From Pseudomonas putida NBRC 14164 (GTDB taxonomy: Bacteria > Pseudomonadota > Gammaproteobacteria > Pseudomonadales > Pseudomonadaceae): a stretch of DNA of 64,000 nucleotides. Shown here in pieces: positions 55,043 through 64,000 of this stretch (position 1 is its first letter; each line of letters starts with the position of its first letter). The stretch covers positions 4,706,501 through 4,770,500 of the forward strand of contig NC_021505.1 of the NCBI RefSeq assembly GCF_000412675.1. Direction: 5' to 3'. A program made the translations under genes and the position numbers. Below the pieces are notes generated by a model that saw nothing but the letters and a program-made list of their open reading frames with translations, was not told the DNA's origin and did no database searches.

Positions 55043-57529
55043 ATGACCCGTTCCCCCCTGCGCCGCCTGATCTTCGGCGCCCTGCGTCGCCTGTTGTACG
55101 TGTGGGTGCGCTCCGAGACCATCAACCAGTCTTCCATGTCCCTCAACCTCGACCGCAGTCGGCCGGTGTTCTATGCGCTGCCCTCGCCCGCGCTCACCGA
55201 CCTGGCCGTGCTCGACCACGAGTGCACCAAGGCGGGGCTGCCGCGCCCGGTGCTGCCGGTGGCTGTCGGCCCGCTGCAGGAGCCGGCCGGGTTCTTCTAC
55301 CTGACTCCCGATCCGGACTGGCTTGGCCGCCAGGACAAAAGCGGCGCCCCGCCCACGCTTGAGCGCCTGGTGGCTGCCGTCAGCCAGCATGCCGAAGAAG
55401 ATGCGCAGATCATCCCGGTCAGCGTGTTCTGGGGCCAGACGCCGGCCAGTGAGTCCAGCCCATGGAAGCTGCTGTTCGCCGACAGCTGGGCGGTGACCGG
55501 GCGTTTGCGCCGGCTGCTGACCGTGCTGATCCTGGGGCGCAAGACCCGGGTGCAGTTCTCCGCGCCCCTCCACCTGCGCGAACTGGTGCAGCACAACAAG
55601 GGCCACGAGCGCACCGTGCGCATGGCCCAGCGCCTGATGCGCGTGCATTTTCGCAACCTCAAGACCGCCGTCATCGGCCCGGACATCTCGCACCGGCGCA
55701 ACCTGGTCAAAGGCCTGATCCATGCCCCGCAGGTGCGCCAGGCCATCGCCGACGAGGCCCAACGCGAGAACCTGCCGCTGGCCAAGGCCGAAGCACAGGC
55801 ACTGCGTTATGGCAACGAGATCGCCTCGGACTACACCTACACGGTCATCCGCTTTCTCGAAGTGGTGCTCAGCTGGTTCTGGAACAAGATCTACGACGGC
55901 ATCAAGGTCAACCATATCGAACAGGTTCAGGGCATAGCCCCCGGCCACGAAGTGATCTACGTGCCGTGCCACCGCAGCCACATCGATTACCTGCTGCTGT
56001 CGTACCTGCTGTTCCGCAACGGCCTTACCCCACCGCACGTGGCCGCTGGCATCAACCTCAACATGCCGGTGGTGGGTAACCTGCTGCGCCGGGGCGGCGC
56101 CTTCTTCATGCGCCGTACGTTCAAGGGTAACCCGCTGTACACCGCCGTGTTCAACGAGTACCTGCATACCCTGTACACCAAGGGTTTTCCGGTCGAGTAC
56201 TTCGTCGAAGGTGGCCGATCGCGTACCGGGCGCATGCTGCAGCCGCGTACCGGGATGCTGGCCATTACCCTGCGCAGCTTCCTGCGCTCGTCACGCACGC
56301 CGGTCGTGTTCGTGCCGGTGTACATCGGCTACGAGCGCGTGCTCGAAGGCCGCACCTACCTGGGCGAGTTGCGCGGTGCCAGCAAAAAGAAGGAGTCGGT
56401 GTTCGACATCTTCAAGGTGTTTGGCGCGCTCAGGCAGCGCTTTGGCCAGGTCTACGTCAACTTCGGTGAACCGATCCGTCTCGCCGGTTTCCTCGATGAG
56501 CAACAGCCCGGCTGGCGTGAACAGGATCACGGCCCGCAGTACCGCCCGGCCTGGCTCAACGCCGCCACTACCCGCCTGGGCGAAACCGTGGCCCGTCACC
56601 TCAACGAGGCGGCCGCCATCAACCCGGTCAACCTGGTGGCCCTGGCGCTGCTGTCCACCAGCCGCCTGGCCCTTGACGAACGCGCCCTGACCCGCGTGCT
56701 CGACCTTTACCTGGCCTTGTTGCGCCAGGTGCCCTACTCGCCGCACACCACCCTGCCCGACGGCGACGGCCAGGCACTGATCGAACACGTGCGTAGCATG
56801 AACCTGGTGGCCGAGCAGAAGGACGCCCTGGGCCGCATCCTCTACCTGGATGAAGGCAATGCGGTACTGATGACCTATTACCGCAACAACGTGCTGCACA
56901 TCTTCGCCCTGCCGGCGCTGCTGGCCAGCTTCTTCCTCAGCAGCTCGCGCATGAGCCGCGAACTGCTGGGCCAATATGTGCACGCGTTGTACCCATACCT
57001 GCAGGCCGAACTGTTCCTGCGCTGGACGCCAGAGCAACTGGACGAGGTGATCGACCAATGGCTGGCCGCGCTGGTCGAGCAAGGCCTGCTGCGCCAGGAG
57101 AACGACGTGTACGTACGCCCGGCGCCCAGCTCGCGGCAGTTCGTGCTGCTCACCCTGCTCGCCCGCACCATCACCCAGACCCTGCAGCGCTTCTACATGG
57201 CCACCTCGCTGCTGCTCAACAGCGGACAAAACACACTCAGCGCCGAAGCGCTGGAAGACCTCTGCGTGATGATGGCCCAGCGCCTGTCGATCCTGCATGG
57301 CCTGAATGCCCCGGAGTTCTTCGACAAGACGCTGTTCCGCCACTTCATCCAGACCCTGCTCCAGCAAGGCGTGGTGCATGCAGACGGGCACGGCAAGCTG
57401 GGTTATCACGACAAGCTCGCCGAGCTGGCCGAGGGCGTGGCCAAGCGTGTGCTGTCGGCCGAGCTGCGCCTGTCGATCCGCCAGGTGGCCCTGCACCGTG
57501 ACGATGGCCTGGAAACTTCGACCATCTGA
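55043..57529 (+). CDS. plsB: Glycerol-3-phosphate 1-O-acyltransferase PlsB
   Basis: The 828-residue inner-membrane enzyme adds the first acyl chain to glycerol 3-phosphate for phospholipids. The acyltransferase motif HX4D is in PCHRSHIDYLLLSY (about 310). GGAFFMRRTF and FVEGGRSRTGRML are motifs II and III, and VFVPVYIGYERVLEG is motif IV. Length fits PlsB (about 800-830). The frame has a single clear start. Confidence 0.97.
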   Translation: MTRSPLRRLIFGALRRLLYVWVRSETINQSSMSLNLDRSRPVFYALPSPALTDLAVLDHECTKAGLPRPVLPVAVGPLQEPAGFFYLTPDPDWLGRQDKSGAPPTLERLVAAVSQHAEEDAQIIPVSVFWGQTPASESSPWKLLFADSWAVTGRLRRLLTVLILGRKTRVQFSAPLHLRELVQHNKGHERTVRMAQRLMRVHFRNLKTAVIGPDISHRRNLVKGLIHAPQVRQAIADEAQRENLPLAKAEAQALRYGNEIASDYTYTVIRFLEVVLSWFWNKIYDGIKVNHIEQVQGIAPGHEVIYVPCHRSHIDYLLLSYLLFRNGLTPPHVAAGINLNMPVVGNLLRRGGAFFMRRTFKGNPLYTAVFNEYLHTLYTKGFPVEYFVEGGRSRTGRMLQPRTGMLAITLRSFLRSSRTPVVFVPVYIGYERVLEGRTYLGELRGASKKKESVFDIFKVFGALRQRFGQVYVNFGEPIRLAGFLDEQQPGWREQDHGPQYRPAWLNAATTRLGETVARHLNEAAAINPVNLVALALLSTSRLALDERALTRVLDLYLALLRQVPYSPHTTLPDGDGQALIEHVRSMNLVAEQKDALGRILYLDEGNAVLMTYYRNNVLHIFALPALLASFFLSSSRMSRELLGQYVHALYPYLQAELFLRWTPEQLDEVIDQWLAALVEQGLLRQENDVYVRPAPSSRQFVLLTLLARTITQTLQRFYMATSLLLNSGQNTLSAEALEDLCVMMAQRLSILHGLNAPEFFDKTLFRHFIQTLLQQGVVHADGHGKLGYHDKLAELAEGVAKRVLSAELRLSIRQVALHRDDGLETSTI

Positions 57530-57606
57530 CGGTTCATCTACCGGGAAAATCCGCTAAAGTCCCTGGGGTTGGCCACAAGCCAGCTCCAAGGACCTATGGA
57601 GATTCC

Positions 57607-58005
57607 ATGAAAAAGCTCTTTATGCTGTGTTGCGCATCCCTGCTCGCAGCCTGTTCCAGCCAAAGCCCATCCACCCAGGCCAGCCTGGACGGCGAAGTCT
57701 TCTACCTGCAGCGTATCGCCCTGCCGCCTGCGGCTACCTTGAGCGTGGAGCTGCAGGATGTTTCGCTGATGGACGCCCCTGCCGTGACCCTCGCCCGCCA
57801 GGCCGGCCCGGTCAAAGGCAACGTGCCGCTGCCGTTCCACCTCAGCTACGACCCAGCCCAGGTCAAACCCGGCCACCGCTATGCGGTGAGTGCGCGCATC
57901 GAGCTGGATGGCAAGCTGCTGTTCATCAATACCGAACACCATGGTGTCATGCTCGACGGCAGTGACCCGAAAACTGTACGCATCAAGGTCGACCAGGTTC
58001 GCTGA
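57607..58005 (+). CDS. YbaY-family lipoprotein
   Basis: The 132-residue protein has a lipoprotein signal: MKKLFMLCCASLLAACSS, with Cys16 as the predicted lipidated residue. The mature domain matches the YbaY/YscW-like beta-rich fold (FYLQRIALPPAATLSVELQD, GHRYAVSARIELDGKLLFIN). The function of the family is poorly known. GGAG lies six bases before the ATG. A DUF4197 gene follows after 33 bases. Confidence 0.88.
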   Translation: MKKLFMLCCASLLAACSSQSPSTQASLDGEVFYLQRIALPPAATLSVELQDVSLMDAPAVTLARQAGPVKGNVPLPFHLSYDPAQVKPGHRYAVSARIELDGKLLFINTEHHGVMLDGSDPKTVRIKVDQVR

Positions 58006-58038
58006 CACCCGTATTCATCTGTTTACAAGGAAAGCTTC

Positions 58039-58728
58039 ATGATCCGCACTTCCCTGCGTTTTTCCACCCTGTGCGCCGGCCTGCTGCTGTCGGCCAGCGC
58101 ACTGGCCCTGTCGCTGGGCGACCTGAGCCAGAAAGACGCCACTGGCGGCCTGAAAGATACCCTGACCCAGGGTGCGCAGCTGGCCGTCAAGCAGTTGAGC
58201 ACCCCGGGTGGTTTCAGCAATAACCCCGACGTGCGCATCGAATTGCCGGGCAACCTGGGCAAAGCGGCCAAGGCCATGAAGATGTTCGGCAAAGGTGCAC
58301 AGGTCGATGCCCTTGAAGCCAGCATGAACAAGGCCGCCGAAGCCGCCGTGCCGCAGGCCCAGGCGATTCTGGTCGATGCCGTGAAGAACATGAGCGTGAC
58401 CGATGCCAAAGGCATCCTCAGCGGCGGTGACGACTCGGCCACGCAGTACCTGAACAAGAGCAGCCGCGAGCAGATCCGCGCCAAGTTCCTGCCTATCGTC
58501 AAGCAGGCCACCGACAAGGTCGGCCTGGCCCAGCAGTACAACAACTTCGCCGGGCAGGCGGTGGCACTGGGTGTGGTCGACGCCAAGAGCGCCAGCATCG
58601 AGAACTACGTGACCGAGAAGGCGCTGGACGGCCTGTTCGAGATGATTGGCAAGCAGGAGCAGAGCATTCGCCAGAACCCGGCGCAGGCCGCTACCAGCCT
58701 GGCCAAGAAGGTCTTCGGCGCCCTCTGA
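58039..58728 (+). CDS. DUF4197 family secreted protein
   Basis: The 229-residue protein has a Sec signal peptide (1-23, ending ALA). The DUF4197 region starts with a Leu/Gly-rich stretch (GLKDTLTQGAQLAVKQLS) and includes GILSGGDDSATQYLNKSS and AGQAVALGVVDAKSASIENY. It is mostly helical by pattern and probably periplasmic. No biochemical role is established. AAGGA lies seven bases before the ATG. Confidence 0.9.
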   Translation: MIRTSLRFSTLCAGLLLSASALALSLGDLSQKDATGGLKDTLTQGAQLAVKQLSTPGGFSNNPDVRIELPGNLGKAAKAMKMFGKGAQVDALEASMNKAAEAAVPQAQAILVDAVKNMSVTDAKGILSGGDDSATQYLNKSSREQIRAKFLPIVKQATDKVGLAQQYNNFAGQAVALGVVDAKSASIENYVTEKALDGLFEMIGKQEQSIRQNPAQAATSLAKKVFGAL

Positions 58729-58752
58729 TCCGCAACGCGGCCGCAGTACCCT

Positions 58753-58849
58753 CGCAGGAGCAGCCTTGTGCTGCGAAGATTCCGGGACAGCAAGATGAAT
58801 TTTCATTTGCTGCACCGGCCTCTTCGCAGCGCAAGGCTGCTCCTGCAGG
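58753..58849. repeat. REP inverted pair between the DUF4197 gene and the RND permease
   Basis: CGCAGGAGCAGCCTTGTGCT... (58753-58778) pairs with CTTCGCAGCGCAAGGCTGCT... (58822-58849). It is the GGAGCAGCC type, like the pair at 22.7 kb. It lies between convergent genes. Confidence 0.75.
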
Positions 58850-58862
58850 GCGGTGAGGTCAG

Positions 58863-61800
58863 TCAGGTTTTCTTCACCCTGAACCACGCCGCATACAATG
58901 CCGGCAGGAACAACAGGGTCAACGCCGTGGCCACGATCAAGCCACCCATGATCGCCACCGCCATCGGCCCGTAGAACACGCTCCGCGACAACGGGATCAT
59001 CGCCAGCACCGCCGCCAGTGCAGTCAGCACGATTGGCCGGAAGCGCCGCACCGTGGCTTCGATGATCGCCTGCCAACGCTCCATCCCTGCCGCAATGTCC
59101 TGCTCGATCTGGTCCACCAGGATCACCGAGTTGCGCATGATCATGCCCGCCAGGGCAATGGTGCCCAGCATGGCGACAAAACCGAACGGCTGGCGGAACA
59201 CCAGCAGGAACAGAGTCACGCCAATCAGCCCCAGCGGTGCGGTGAGGAACACCATCACCGTGCGCGAGAAGCTGCGCAGCTGGATCATCAGCAGGCTCAG
59301 CACCACTACCACGAACAGCGGCATGCCAGCGTTCACCGACTTCTGCCCACGCTCGGAGTCTTCAACCGTGCCGCCCACTTCCAGCAGGTAGCCGTCCGGC
59401 AGCTTGGCGCGTATCGACTGCAGGGTCGGCTCTATCTGTTTCACCAGCGTGGCCGGTTGCTCCTTGTCGTAGATATCGGCGCGCACGGTCACCGTGGGCA
59501 GGCGGTTGCGGTGCCAGATGATGCCTTCCTCGAAGCCGTACTCCAGGGTCGCTACCTGCGACAGCGCCACGCTCTGACCATTGTCGGTCGGCAACGCCAG
59601 GCTGCCGAGGTTACCCAGGTCACCGCGCTCCTGCTGGGTGCCGCGCAACAGGATCTCGATCAGCTCGTTGTCCTCGCGGTACTGGCTGACCGTGGTACCA
59701 GTCAACGAGCTTTGCAGGAAGCTGGCCAGGTGCGCGGTGCTCACGCCCAGGGCGCGGGCGCGGTCCTGGTCGATTTCGAGGAACACAGCCTTGCTGGGTT
59801 CTTCCCAGTCCAGGTGCACGTTCACCACATGCGGGTTCTCGCGCACCCTGTCGGCCACTTCGCGGGCCAGCGCACGGGCCTTCTCGATGTGCTCGCCGGT
59901 GACCCGGAACTGCACCGGGTAACCCACGGGCGGGCCGTTTTCCAGGCGCGTGACGCGGGCACGCAAGTCGGGGAATTGCTGGTCCACGGTGCTGATCAGC
60001 CAGCTGCGCAGGCGCTCGCGGTCCTCCATCGACTTGGCCAGCACCACGAACTGGGCAAAGCTGGCTGCAGGCAGCTGCTGGTCCAGCGGCAGGTAGAAGC
60101 GCGGCGAGCCGGTGCCCACGTAGGCCACGTAGTTATCGATACCGTCCTGCTGCTTGAGCAGTGCCTCCAATTGCTTGACCCGCTCGGCGGTATTGGCCAG
60201 CGAGGCGCCTTCGGCCAGCTTCAGGTCAACCATCAACTCCGGGCGCCCGGAGGCAGGGAAGAACTGCTGGGGCACGAAGCGGAACAGCAGGATACTGCCG
60301 ACAAAGGCCGCGATGGTCAGCAGGATCACCGTCTTGCGCCGCCGCACGCACCACTCCACCACCCGCCGCACACGCTGGTAGAAGGGCGTGGCGTAAGGGT
60401 CTGGCGCGTGGCCGTCCTTGCCATGACGCGCAGCGTGCAGCTTGGCCAGGTCTGGCAGCAGGCGCTCGCCCAGGTAGGGCACGAACACCACCGCCGCCAC
60501 CCACGAGGTCAACAGGGCGATGGTCACCACCTGGAAGATCGAGCGGGTGTATTCGCCAGTGCTGGAAGCAGCAGTGGCGATGGGCAAGAAGCCTGCTGCA
60601 GTGATCAGGGTACCAGTAAGCATCGGGAAGGCAGTGCTGCTCCAGGCATAGCTGGCTGCCTTGAGCCGGTCGTAACCCTGCTCCATCTTGATCGCCATCA
60701 TTTCCACGGCAATGATCGCGTCGTCCACCAGCAGGCCCAGCGCCAGCACCAGCGCACCAAGGGAAATCTTGTGCAGGCCGATGCCGAAATAGTGCATGGC
60801 GGCGAAAGTCATGGCCAGCACCAGCGGGATGGCCAGCGCCACCACCAGGCCGGTGCGCAGGCCCAGCGAGAAGAAGCTCACCAGCAGCACGATGACCAGT
60901 GCCTCGACCAGCACCTGGACAAATTCGCCCACACCGGCCTTGACCGCCGCAGGTTGGTCCGAGACCTTGCGCAACTCCATGCCAGCCGGCAGGTTGCGCG
61001 CCACGCGCTCGAACTCGCCTTCCAGGGCCTTGCCCAGTACCAGGATGTCGCCGCCGTCCTTCATCGACACGGCCAGGCCAATGGCATCCTCGCCCATGAA
61101 GCGCATACGTGGCGCGGGTGGGTCATTGAAGCCACGGTGCACTTCGGCCACATCGCCGATGCGGAACGTGCGGTCACCTACGCGGATGGGGAACTGGCGA
61201 ATCTGCTCCACGCTGTCGAAGCGCCCGCTCACCCGCAGTTGCAGCCGCTCGCTGGGCGTCTCGAAGAAGCCGGCGGTGCTCACCGCGTTCTGTTCCTGCA
61301 GGGCCTGCTGCACGGCCTCCAGGGGTACGCCGAGGGTGGCCAGCTTGAGGTTGGACAGCTCGATCCAGATTTTCTCGTCCTGCAGGCCCACCAGCTCGAC
61401 CTTGCCCACATCCTTGACCCGCTGCAGCTGGATCTGGATGCGGTCTGCGTAGTCCTTGAGCACCGCGTAGTCGAAGCCCTTACCGGTCAGCGCATAGATA
61501 TTGCCGAAGGTGGTGCCGAACTCATCGTTGAAGAACGGGCCCTGGATCTCCGGTGGCAGGGTGTGGCGAATGTCCGCGACCTTCTTGCGGATCTGGTACC
61601 ACAGCTCGGGGATGTCCTTGGAATGCAGCGAGTCGCGGGCCATGAAAGTGACTTGCGACTCGCCGGGGCGCGAGAACGAGACAATCTTCTCGTACTCGCC
61701 GGTTTCCATCAGCTTCTTCTCGATACGTTCGGTGACCTGGCGCGACACTTCCTCGGCGCTGGCGCCCGGCCACAGGGTACGAATGACCATGGCCTTGAAG

Positions 61801-61928
61801 GTGAATGGCGGGTCCTCGCTCTGGCCGAGCTTGGTGTAGGACATGGCGCCAATGGCCGCCAGCAGGATCATCAGGAACAGGACGATCTGGCGGTTGCGCA
61901 GCGCCCAGGCAGAAAGGTTGAAACCCAT
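58863..61928 (-). CDS. RND efflux permease
   Basis: The 1021-residue protein has the RND architecture: one N-terminal helix, a large periplasmic loop, helices 2-6, a repeat of this layout, and 12 membrane segments in all. The proton-relay pair is in LALGLLVDDAIIAVEMMAIK (transmembrane 4, near residue 400). It resembles drug exporters of the TriC-like branch rather than heavy-metal CzcA types. The substrate cannot be stated. GGAG nine bases upstream lies in the end of the adaptor gene, so the pair is cotranscribed. No outer-membrane channel gene is present in the window. Confidence 0.93.
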   Translation of the reverse strand: MGFNLSAWALRNRQIVLFLMILLAAIGAMSYTKLGQSEDPPFTFKAMVIRTLWPGASAEEVSRQVTERIEKKLMETGEYEKIVSFSRPGESQVTFMARDSLHSKDIPELWYQIRKKVADIRHTLPPEIQGPFFNDEFGTTFGNIYALTGKGFDYAVLKDYADRIQIQLQRVKDVGKVELVGLQDEKIWIELSNLKLATLGVPLEAVQQALQEQNAVSTAGFFETPSERLQLRVSGRFDSVEQIRQFPIRVGDRTFRIGDVAEVHRGFNDPPAPRMRFMGEDAIGLAVSMKDGGDILVLGKALEGEFERVARNLPAGMELRKVSDQPAAVKAGVGEFVQVLVEALVIVLLVSFFSLGLRTGLVVALAIPLVLAMTFAAMHYFGIGLHKISLGALVLALGLLVDDAIIAVEMMAIKMEQGYDRLKAASYAWSSTAFPMLTGTLITAAGFLPIATAASSTGEYTRSIFQVVTIALLTSWVAAVVFVPYLGERLLPDLAKLHAARHGKDGHAPDPYATPFYQRVRRVVEWCVRRRKTVILLTIAAFVGSILLFRFVPQQFFPASGRPELMVDLKLAEGASLANTAERVKQLEALLKQQDGIDNYVAYVGTGSPRFYLPLDQQLPAASFAQFVVLAKSMEDRERLRSWLISTVDQQFPDLRARVTRLENGPPVGYPVQFRVTGEHIEKARALAREVADRVRENPHVVNVHLDWEEPSKAVFLEIDQDRARALGVSTAHLASFLQSSLTGTTVSQYREDNELIEILLRGTQQERGDLGNLGSLALPTDNGQSVALSQVATLEYGFEEGIIWHRNRLPTVTVRADIYDKEQPATLVKQIEPTLQSIRAKLPDGYLLEVGGTVEDSERGQKSVNAGMPLFVVVVLSLLMIQLRSFSRTVMVFLTAPLGLIGVTLFLLVFRQPFGFVAMLGTIALAGMIMRNSVILVDQIEQDIAAGMERWQAIIEATVRRFRPIVLTALAAVLAMIPLSRSVFYGPMAVAIMGGLIVATALTLLFLPALYAAWFRVKKT

Positions 61929-61934
61929 CGGGAC

Positions 61935-63035
61935 TTACTCCTTGGCCGTCAGCTTCACTACACGGTTGCTGCGGTCCACAGGGCGTATTTCCTGGCCCTC
62001 ACGCAGTACATGGCCACCGGCGGCGACCACCCAGTCACCGGCGGCGAGGCCTTCGAGCACTGGCACACTGTCGCTGCCATAAGCCCCCAGACGCACCTCG
62101 GCCCGCTCCAGGCGGCTGTCCTTGTTGACGCGCCACACATAGGCCTGGCCGTTTTCCGCTGTAACCGCTGACAGCGGCACTGCCAACGGGATCAGCCCAT
62201 CATGGGCGATGAACACCCGGGCACTCTGGCCCAGCTCCGCCGGCGTGGCGGCCGAAGTAAAGGCGATGCGCGCAGCAAAGGTGCGCGAGCGGGGGTCGGC
62301 GGCCGGTGACAGCTCGCGGATACGCCCCTGAAAGCGCGCTTGCGGGTGTGACCACAGCTCCACACTGACCGGTTGCCCCACGGCAAAGCGGGCGAACTGC
62401 TGCTCCGGCAGGCCGATCACCACTTCGCGCTCGCCATCGGCGGCCAGGGTGAACACGGTTTGCCCGGCGGCAACCACCTGGCCCACTTCTACCTGACGCT
62501 TGGCAACCACCCCGGCCTGCGGCGCGCGCAGCACGGCATATTCGGCCTGGTTGCCAGCCACGTCGAACTCGGCCTTGGCCTGTTTCAGCCGGGCAAGGCC
62601 GGCGCGGTACAAATTCTCGGCATTGTCGAACTGGGAATGGCTGACCATCTGCCGGTCCAGCAGCTTCTGGTAGCGGTCACGCTCGGCGCGCACCAGCGCC
62701 AGGTTGGCCTCGGCAGCCGCCATCTGGGCGCGGTTGGCTTCCAGTTGCAGGCGCACGTCCTGCGGGTCCAGCTCAGCCAGCGGCTGGTCGGCCTTGACTC
62801 GCTGCCCCTCCTCAACCAGACGCTTGGTGACCTTGCCGCCAATGCGGAAGGCCAGGTCCGGCTCGAAGCGCGCACGTACTTCGCCGGGGTAGCTGTCGGC
62901 AGCCGCTTCGGCCGGCTGCGGCTGCACCACCAGCGCCGGGCGCGGCGCGGCAGGCGGGGTGGCTTCCTGACCGCATGCCGTCAGTAGCAACGCGGCAACG
63001 GCGGGCAAGGCGATGGACAAGGCATGGCGCAACAT
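61935..63035 (-). CDS. RND efflux periplasmic adaptor (membrane fusion lipoprotein)
   Basis: The 366-residue protein starts at ATG 63035 with AGGA seven bases upstream. The lipoprotein signal ends LLLTACG, with Cys20 as the lipid site. A barrel-sandwich domain (about 50-75 and 170-200), an alpha-hairpin (LQLEANRAQMAAAEANLALV region, about 95-150) and beta-barrel domains follow. It couples the permease to an outer-membrane channel. The permease starts six bases after its stop. Confidence 0.94.
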   Translation of the reverse strand: MLRHALSIALPAVAALLLTACGQEATPPAAPRPALVVQPQPAEAAADSYPGEVRARFEPDLAFRIGGKVTKRLVEEGQRVKADQPLAELDPQDVRLQLEANRAQMAAAEANLALVRAERDRYQKLLDRQMVSHSQFDNAENLYRAGLARLKQAKAEFDVAGNQAEYAVLRAPQAGVVAKRQVEVGQVVAAGQTVFTLAADGEREVVIGLPEQQFARFAVGQPVSVELWSHPQARFQGRIRELSPAADPRSRTFAARIAFTSAATPAELGQSARVFIAHDGLIPLAVPLSAVTAENGQAYVWRVNKDSRLERAEVRLGAYGSDSVPVLEGLAAGDWVVAAGGHVLREGQEIRPVDRSNRVVKLTAKE

Positions 63036-63071
63036 GATGAATCCTTTCGCGGAGGGCACTTCGAATATTTG

Positions 63072-63083
63072 TACTGGCGAGTA
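63072..63083. promoter_or_regulatory. Candidate TetR operator in front of the efflux operon
   Basis: TACT-GGCG-AGTA is a perfect 4-bp dyad, extended to six with one mismatch, in an AT-rich stretch 37 bp upstream of the adaptor start codon. On the minus strand it lies between CTGACT-like and AATATT-like elements, the place where a TetR repressor would block the promoter. Confidence 0.4.
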
Positions 63084-63290
63084 TATTAAGTCAGGTTAGC
63101 GATGCCGGGAAGGGTTTGCGGTGGTTTTTCCAGGGGTACGGCTGAAGTCTTTTTGGCGCCTTGGAGATCGAGCGCCGCCCGCACGGCGCATCCGCCATAC
63201 GTGTGGCAGATTGGTGGGGTGCCAAGCAGTCCTGAGGCCAGGGCTGCGCGGGTGGTCATGAAACAGTGATCGCAAGCGCAGCGCGTACAT

Positions 63291-63395
63291 TGTGGGAGCG
63301 GGTTCACCCGCGAACACCGGCGAAGCCGGTGCCATGCACCGCGTCGTATTCTTCGCGGGTAAATCGGACCGCCGCACCGCCGCTCCCACAGGGAT
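63291..63395. repeat. REP-type element in the efflux/tetR divergent gap
   Basis: TGTGGGAGCGGGTTCACCCG... at 63291 is nearly identical to 42497 onward, with the same GCCGGTG-type fold. The right arm, TTCGCGGGTAAA then CCGCTCCCACAGG, carries about 17 extra GC-rich bases between its two halves. The rest of the 559-bp gap (63036-63594) holds the two candidate operators and no gene that I can support. Confidence 0.7.
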
Positions 63396-63449
63396 TTGCG
63401 TCGGTGTCGAGGATAGCGCTATATCTGTGGTGTTCGGTTTGTCGGGGGT

Positions 63450-63506
63450 GGTGTCGACACCTCGCTGACGCCTGAGCGACGGCATCACTGGCGGACAACT
63501 GTCCGC
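63450..63506. promoter_or_regulatory. Two palindromes upstream of the tetR gene
   Basis: GGTGTCGACACC (63450-63461) is a perfect 12-bp palindrome. GCGGACA-AC-TGTCCGC (63491-63506) is a perfect dyad with 7-bp arms. They lie 88-145 bp before the TetR start codon. The second has the size and symmetry of a TetR dimer site and may serve autoregulation. Confidence 0.4.
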
Positions 63507-63594
63507 TGGCAGACAGCAGGCAATGTGACCTGGTTTTAGCCGGATCGCGCCCGACCCGTTAAGATGGTGATCCTTAAACCAGATGCAGACCACA

Positions 63595-64000
63595 ATGCCC
63601 AACGACGCACCCATCGGCCCAGGCCGGCCAAAGGACCTGGTCAAGCGCGAGGCGATTCTCGAAGCAGCCAAGGCCCTGTTCCTCAGCCTTGGTTACGCCA
63701 ACACCAGCATGGATGCGGTCGCTGCGGCGGCAGGTGTTTCAAAACTTACCGTGTACAGCCACTTCACCGACAAGCAGACCCTGTTCTGCTCAGCGGTCAT
63801 GGCCACCTGCCAGATCCAGCTACCTGACCTGCTGTTCGAGTATCCCGAGGGGGCACCGGTGGAGGAGGTATTGTTGACCATTGCCCGTGGCTTCCAGGCA
63901 CTGATCAGCAGCGACGAAGCGGTCAAGCTCAGCCGCCTGATCATGGCCCAGGGGAGCCTGGACCCAAGCTTTGGCGAGTACTTCTACGAAGCCGGCCCCA
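63595..64000 (+). CDS. TetR/AcrR-family transcriptional regulator (partial, runs off the window)
   Basis: About 135 residues are present before the edge. The N-terminal helix-turn-helix is typical: KREAILEAAKALFLSLGYAN, then MDAVAAAAGVSKLTVYSHFT. The ligand-binding domain begins near residue 65 (LFCSAVMATCQIQL). An in-frame ATG at 63583 is an alternative start; neither has a clear ribosome site. It diverges from the RND operon and is the likely local repressor. Confidence 0.93.
   Translation, partial: MPNDAPIGPGRPKDLVKREAILEAAKALFLSLGYANTSMDAVAAAAGVSKLTVYSHFTDKQTLFCSAVMATCQIQLPDLLFEYPEGAPVEEVLLTIARGFQALISSDEAVKLSRLIMAQGSLDPSFGEYFYEAGP

Noticed and set aside
59457..62171. A 904-codon open frame opposite the RND permease and adaptor
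   Set aside because: Same explanation: third-position GC bias removes stops from the antisense frame. The minus-strand genes have complete family motifs.

Overview
The window is chromosomal DNA from a gamma-proteobacterium, almost certainly of the Pseudomonas putida group. The evidence is the gene order mutS-fdxA-rsmZ-rpoS-nlpD-pcm-surE-truD, the order dxr-rseP-bamA-skp-lpxD-fabZ-lpxA-lpxB-rnhB-dnaE-accA, GC-rich codon use, a graTA toxin-antitoxin pair of the P. putida type, and many REP palindromes with the GCGGG..CCCGCTCCCACAGG signature. Nearly all of it is conserved core genome. The accessory parts are one insertion sequence, the graTA module, the REP elements and an RND efflux operon at the right edge.

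Layout. Bases 1-2.9 kb hold the end of mutS, the ferredoxin gene fdxA, a complete 1585-bp IS1182-type element and the small regulatory RNA rsmZ with its GacA box. From 2.86 to 36 kb nearly everything lies on the minus strand: stationary phase and repair (rpoS, nlpD, pcm, surE, truD), isoprenoid synthesis by the MEP route (ispF, ispD, dxr), formaldehyde detoxification (adhC-fghA with a divergent LysR gene), division (ftsB), central metabolism (eno, kdsA, pyrG), tilS, accA, replication (dnaE, rnhB), lipid A and outer-membrane assembly (lpxB, lpxA, fabZ, lpxD, skp, bamA, rseP), then cdsA, uppS, frr, pyrH, tsf and rpsB. At 37.4-37.7 kb the direction switches: map, glnD and dapC read rightward, with a CPA1 antiporter opposed. 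Then come graTA, an Spx/ArsC-like protein, dapD, the CSD sulfur-transfer genes with tcdA, the NdvB-like glucan synthase, dapE, rlmA, a cold-shock gene, plsB and two small envelope genes. The window ends with an RND efflux operon and a divergent TetR gene cut by the window edge.

How the genes fit together. Envelope building dominates: fatty-acid and phospholipid precursors (accA, fabZ, cdsA, plsB), lipid A (lpxA, B, D, kdsA), the undecaprenyl carrier (dxr, ispD, ispF, uppS), periplasmic chaperoning and barrel insertion (skp, bamA), sigma-E signalling (rseP) and meso-DAP for peptidoglycan (dapC, dapD, dapE). A translation block (rpsB, tsf, frr, map) lies in the middle.

The most interesting points are small. 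(i) The IS sits exactly in the four-base loop of the fdxA intrinsic terminator, duplicating that loop (CTCG). (ii) The graT toxin frame is intact but has no ATG, GTG or TTG at its expected start; the codon there is ATA. (iii) rsmZ has its full signal set: a distal GacA box, a promoter, seven GGA motifs and a terminator. (iv) An intrinsic-terminator-like hairpin ends two bases before the ispF start codon. I found no CRISPR array, tRNA, rRNA, prophage or clearly new defence system.
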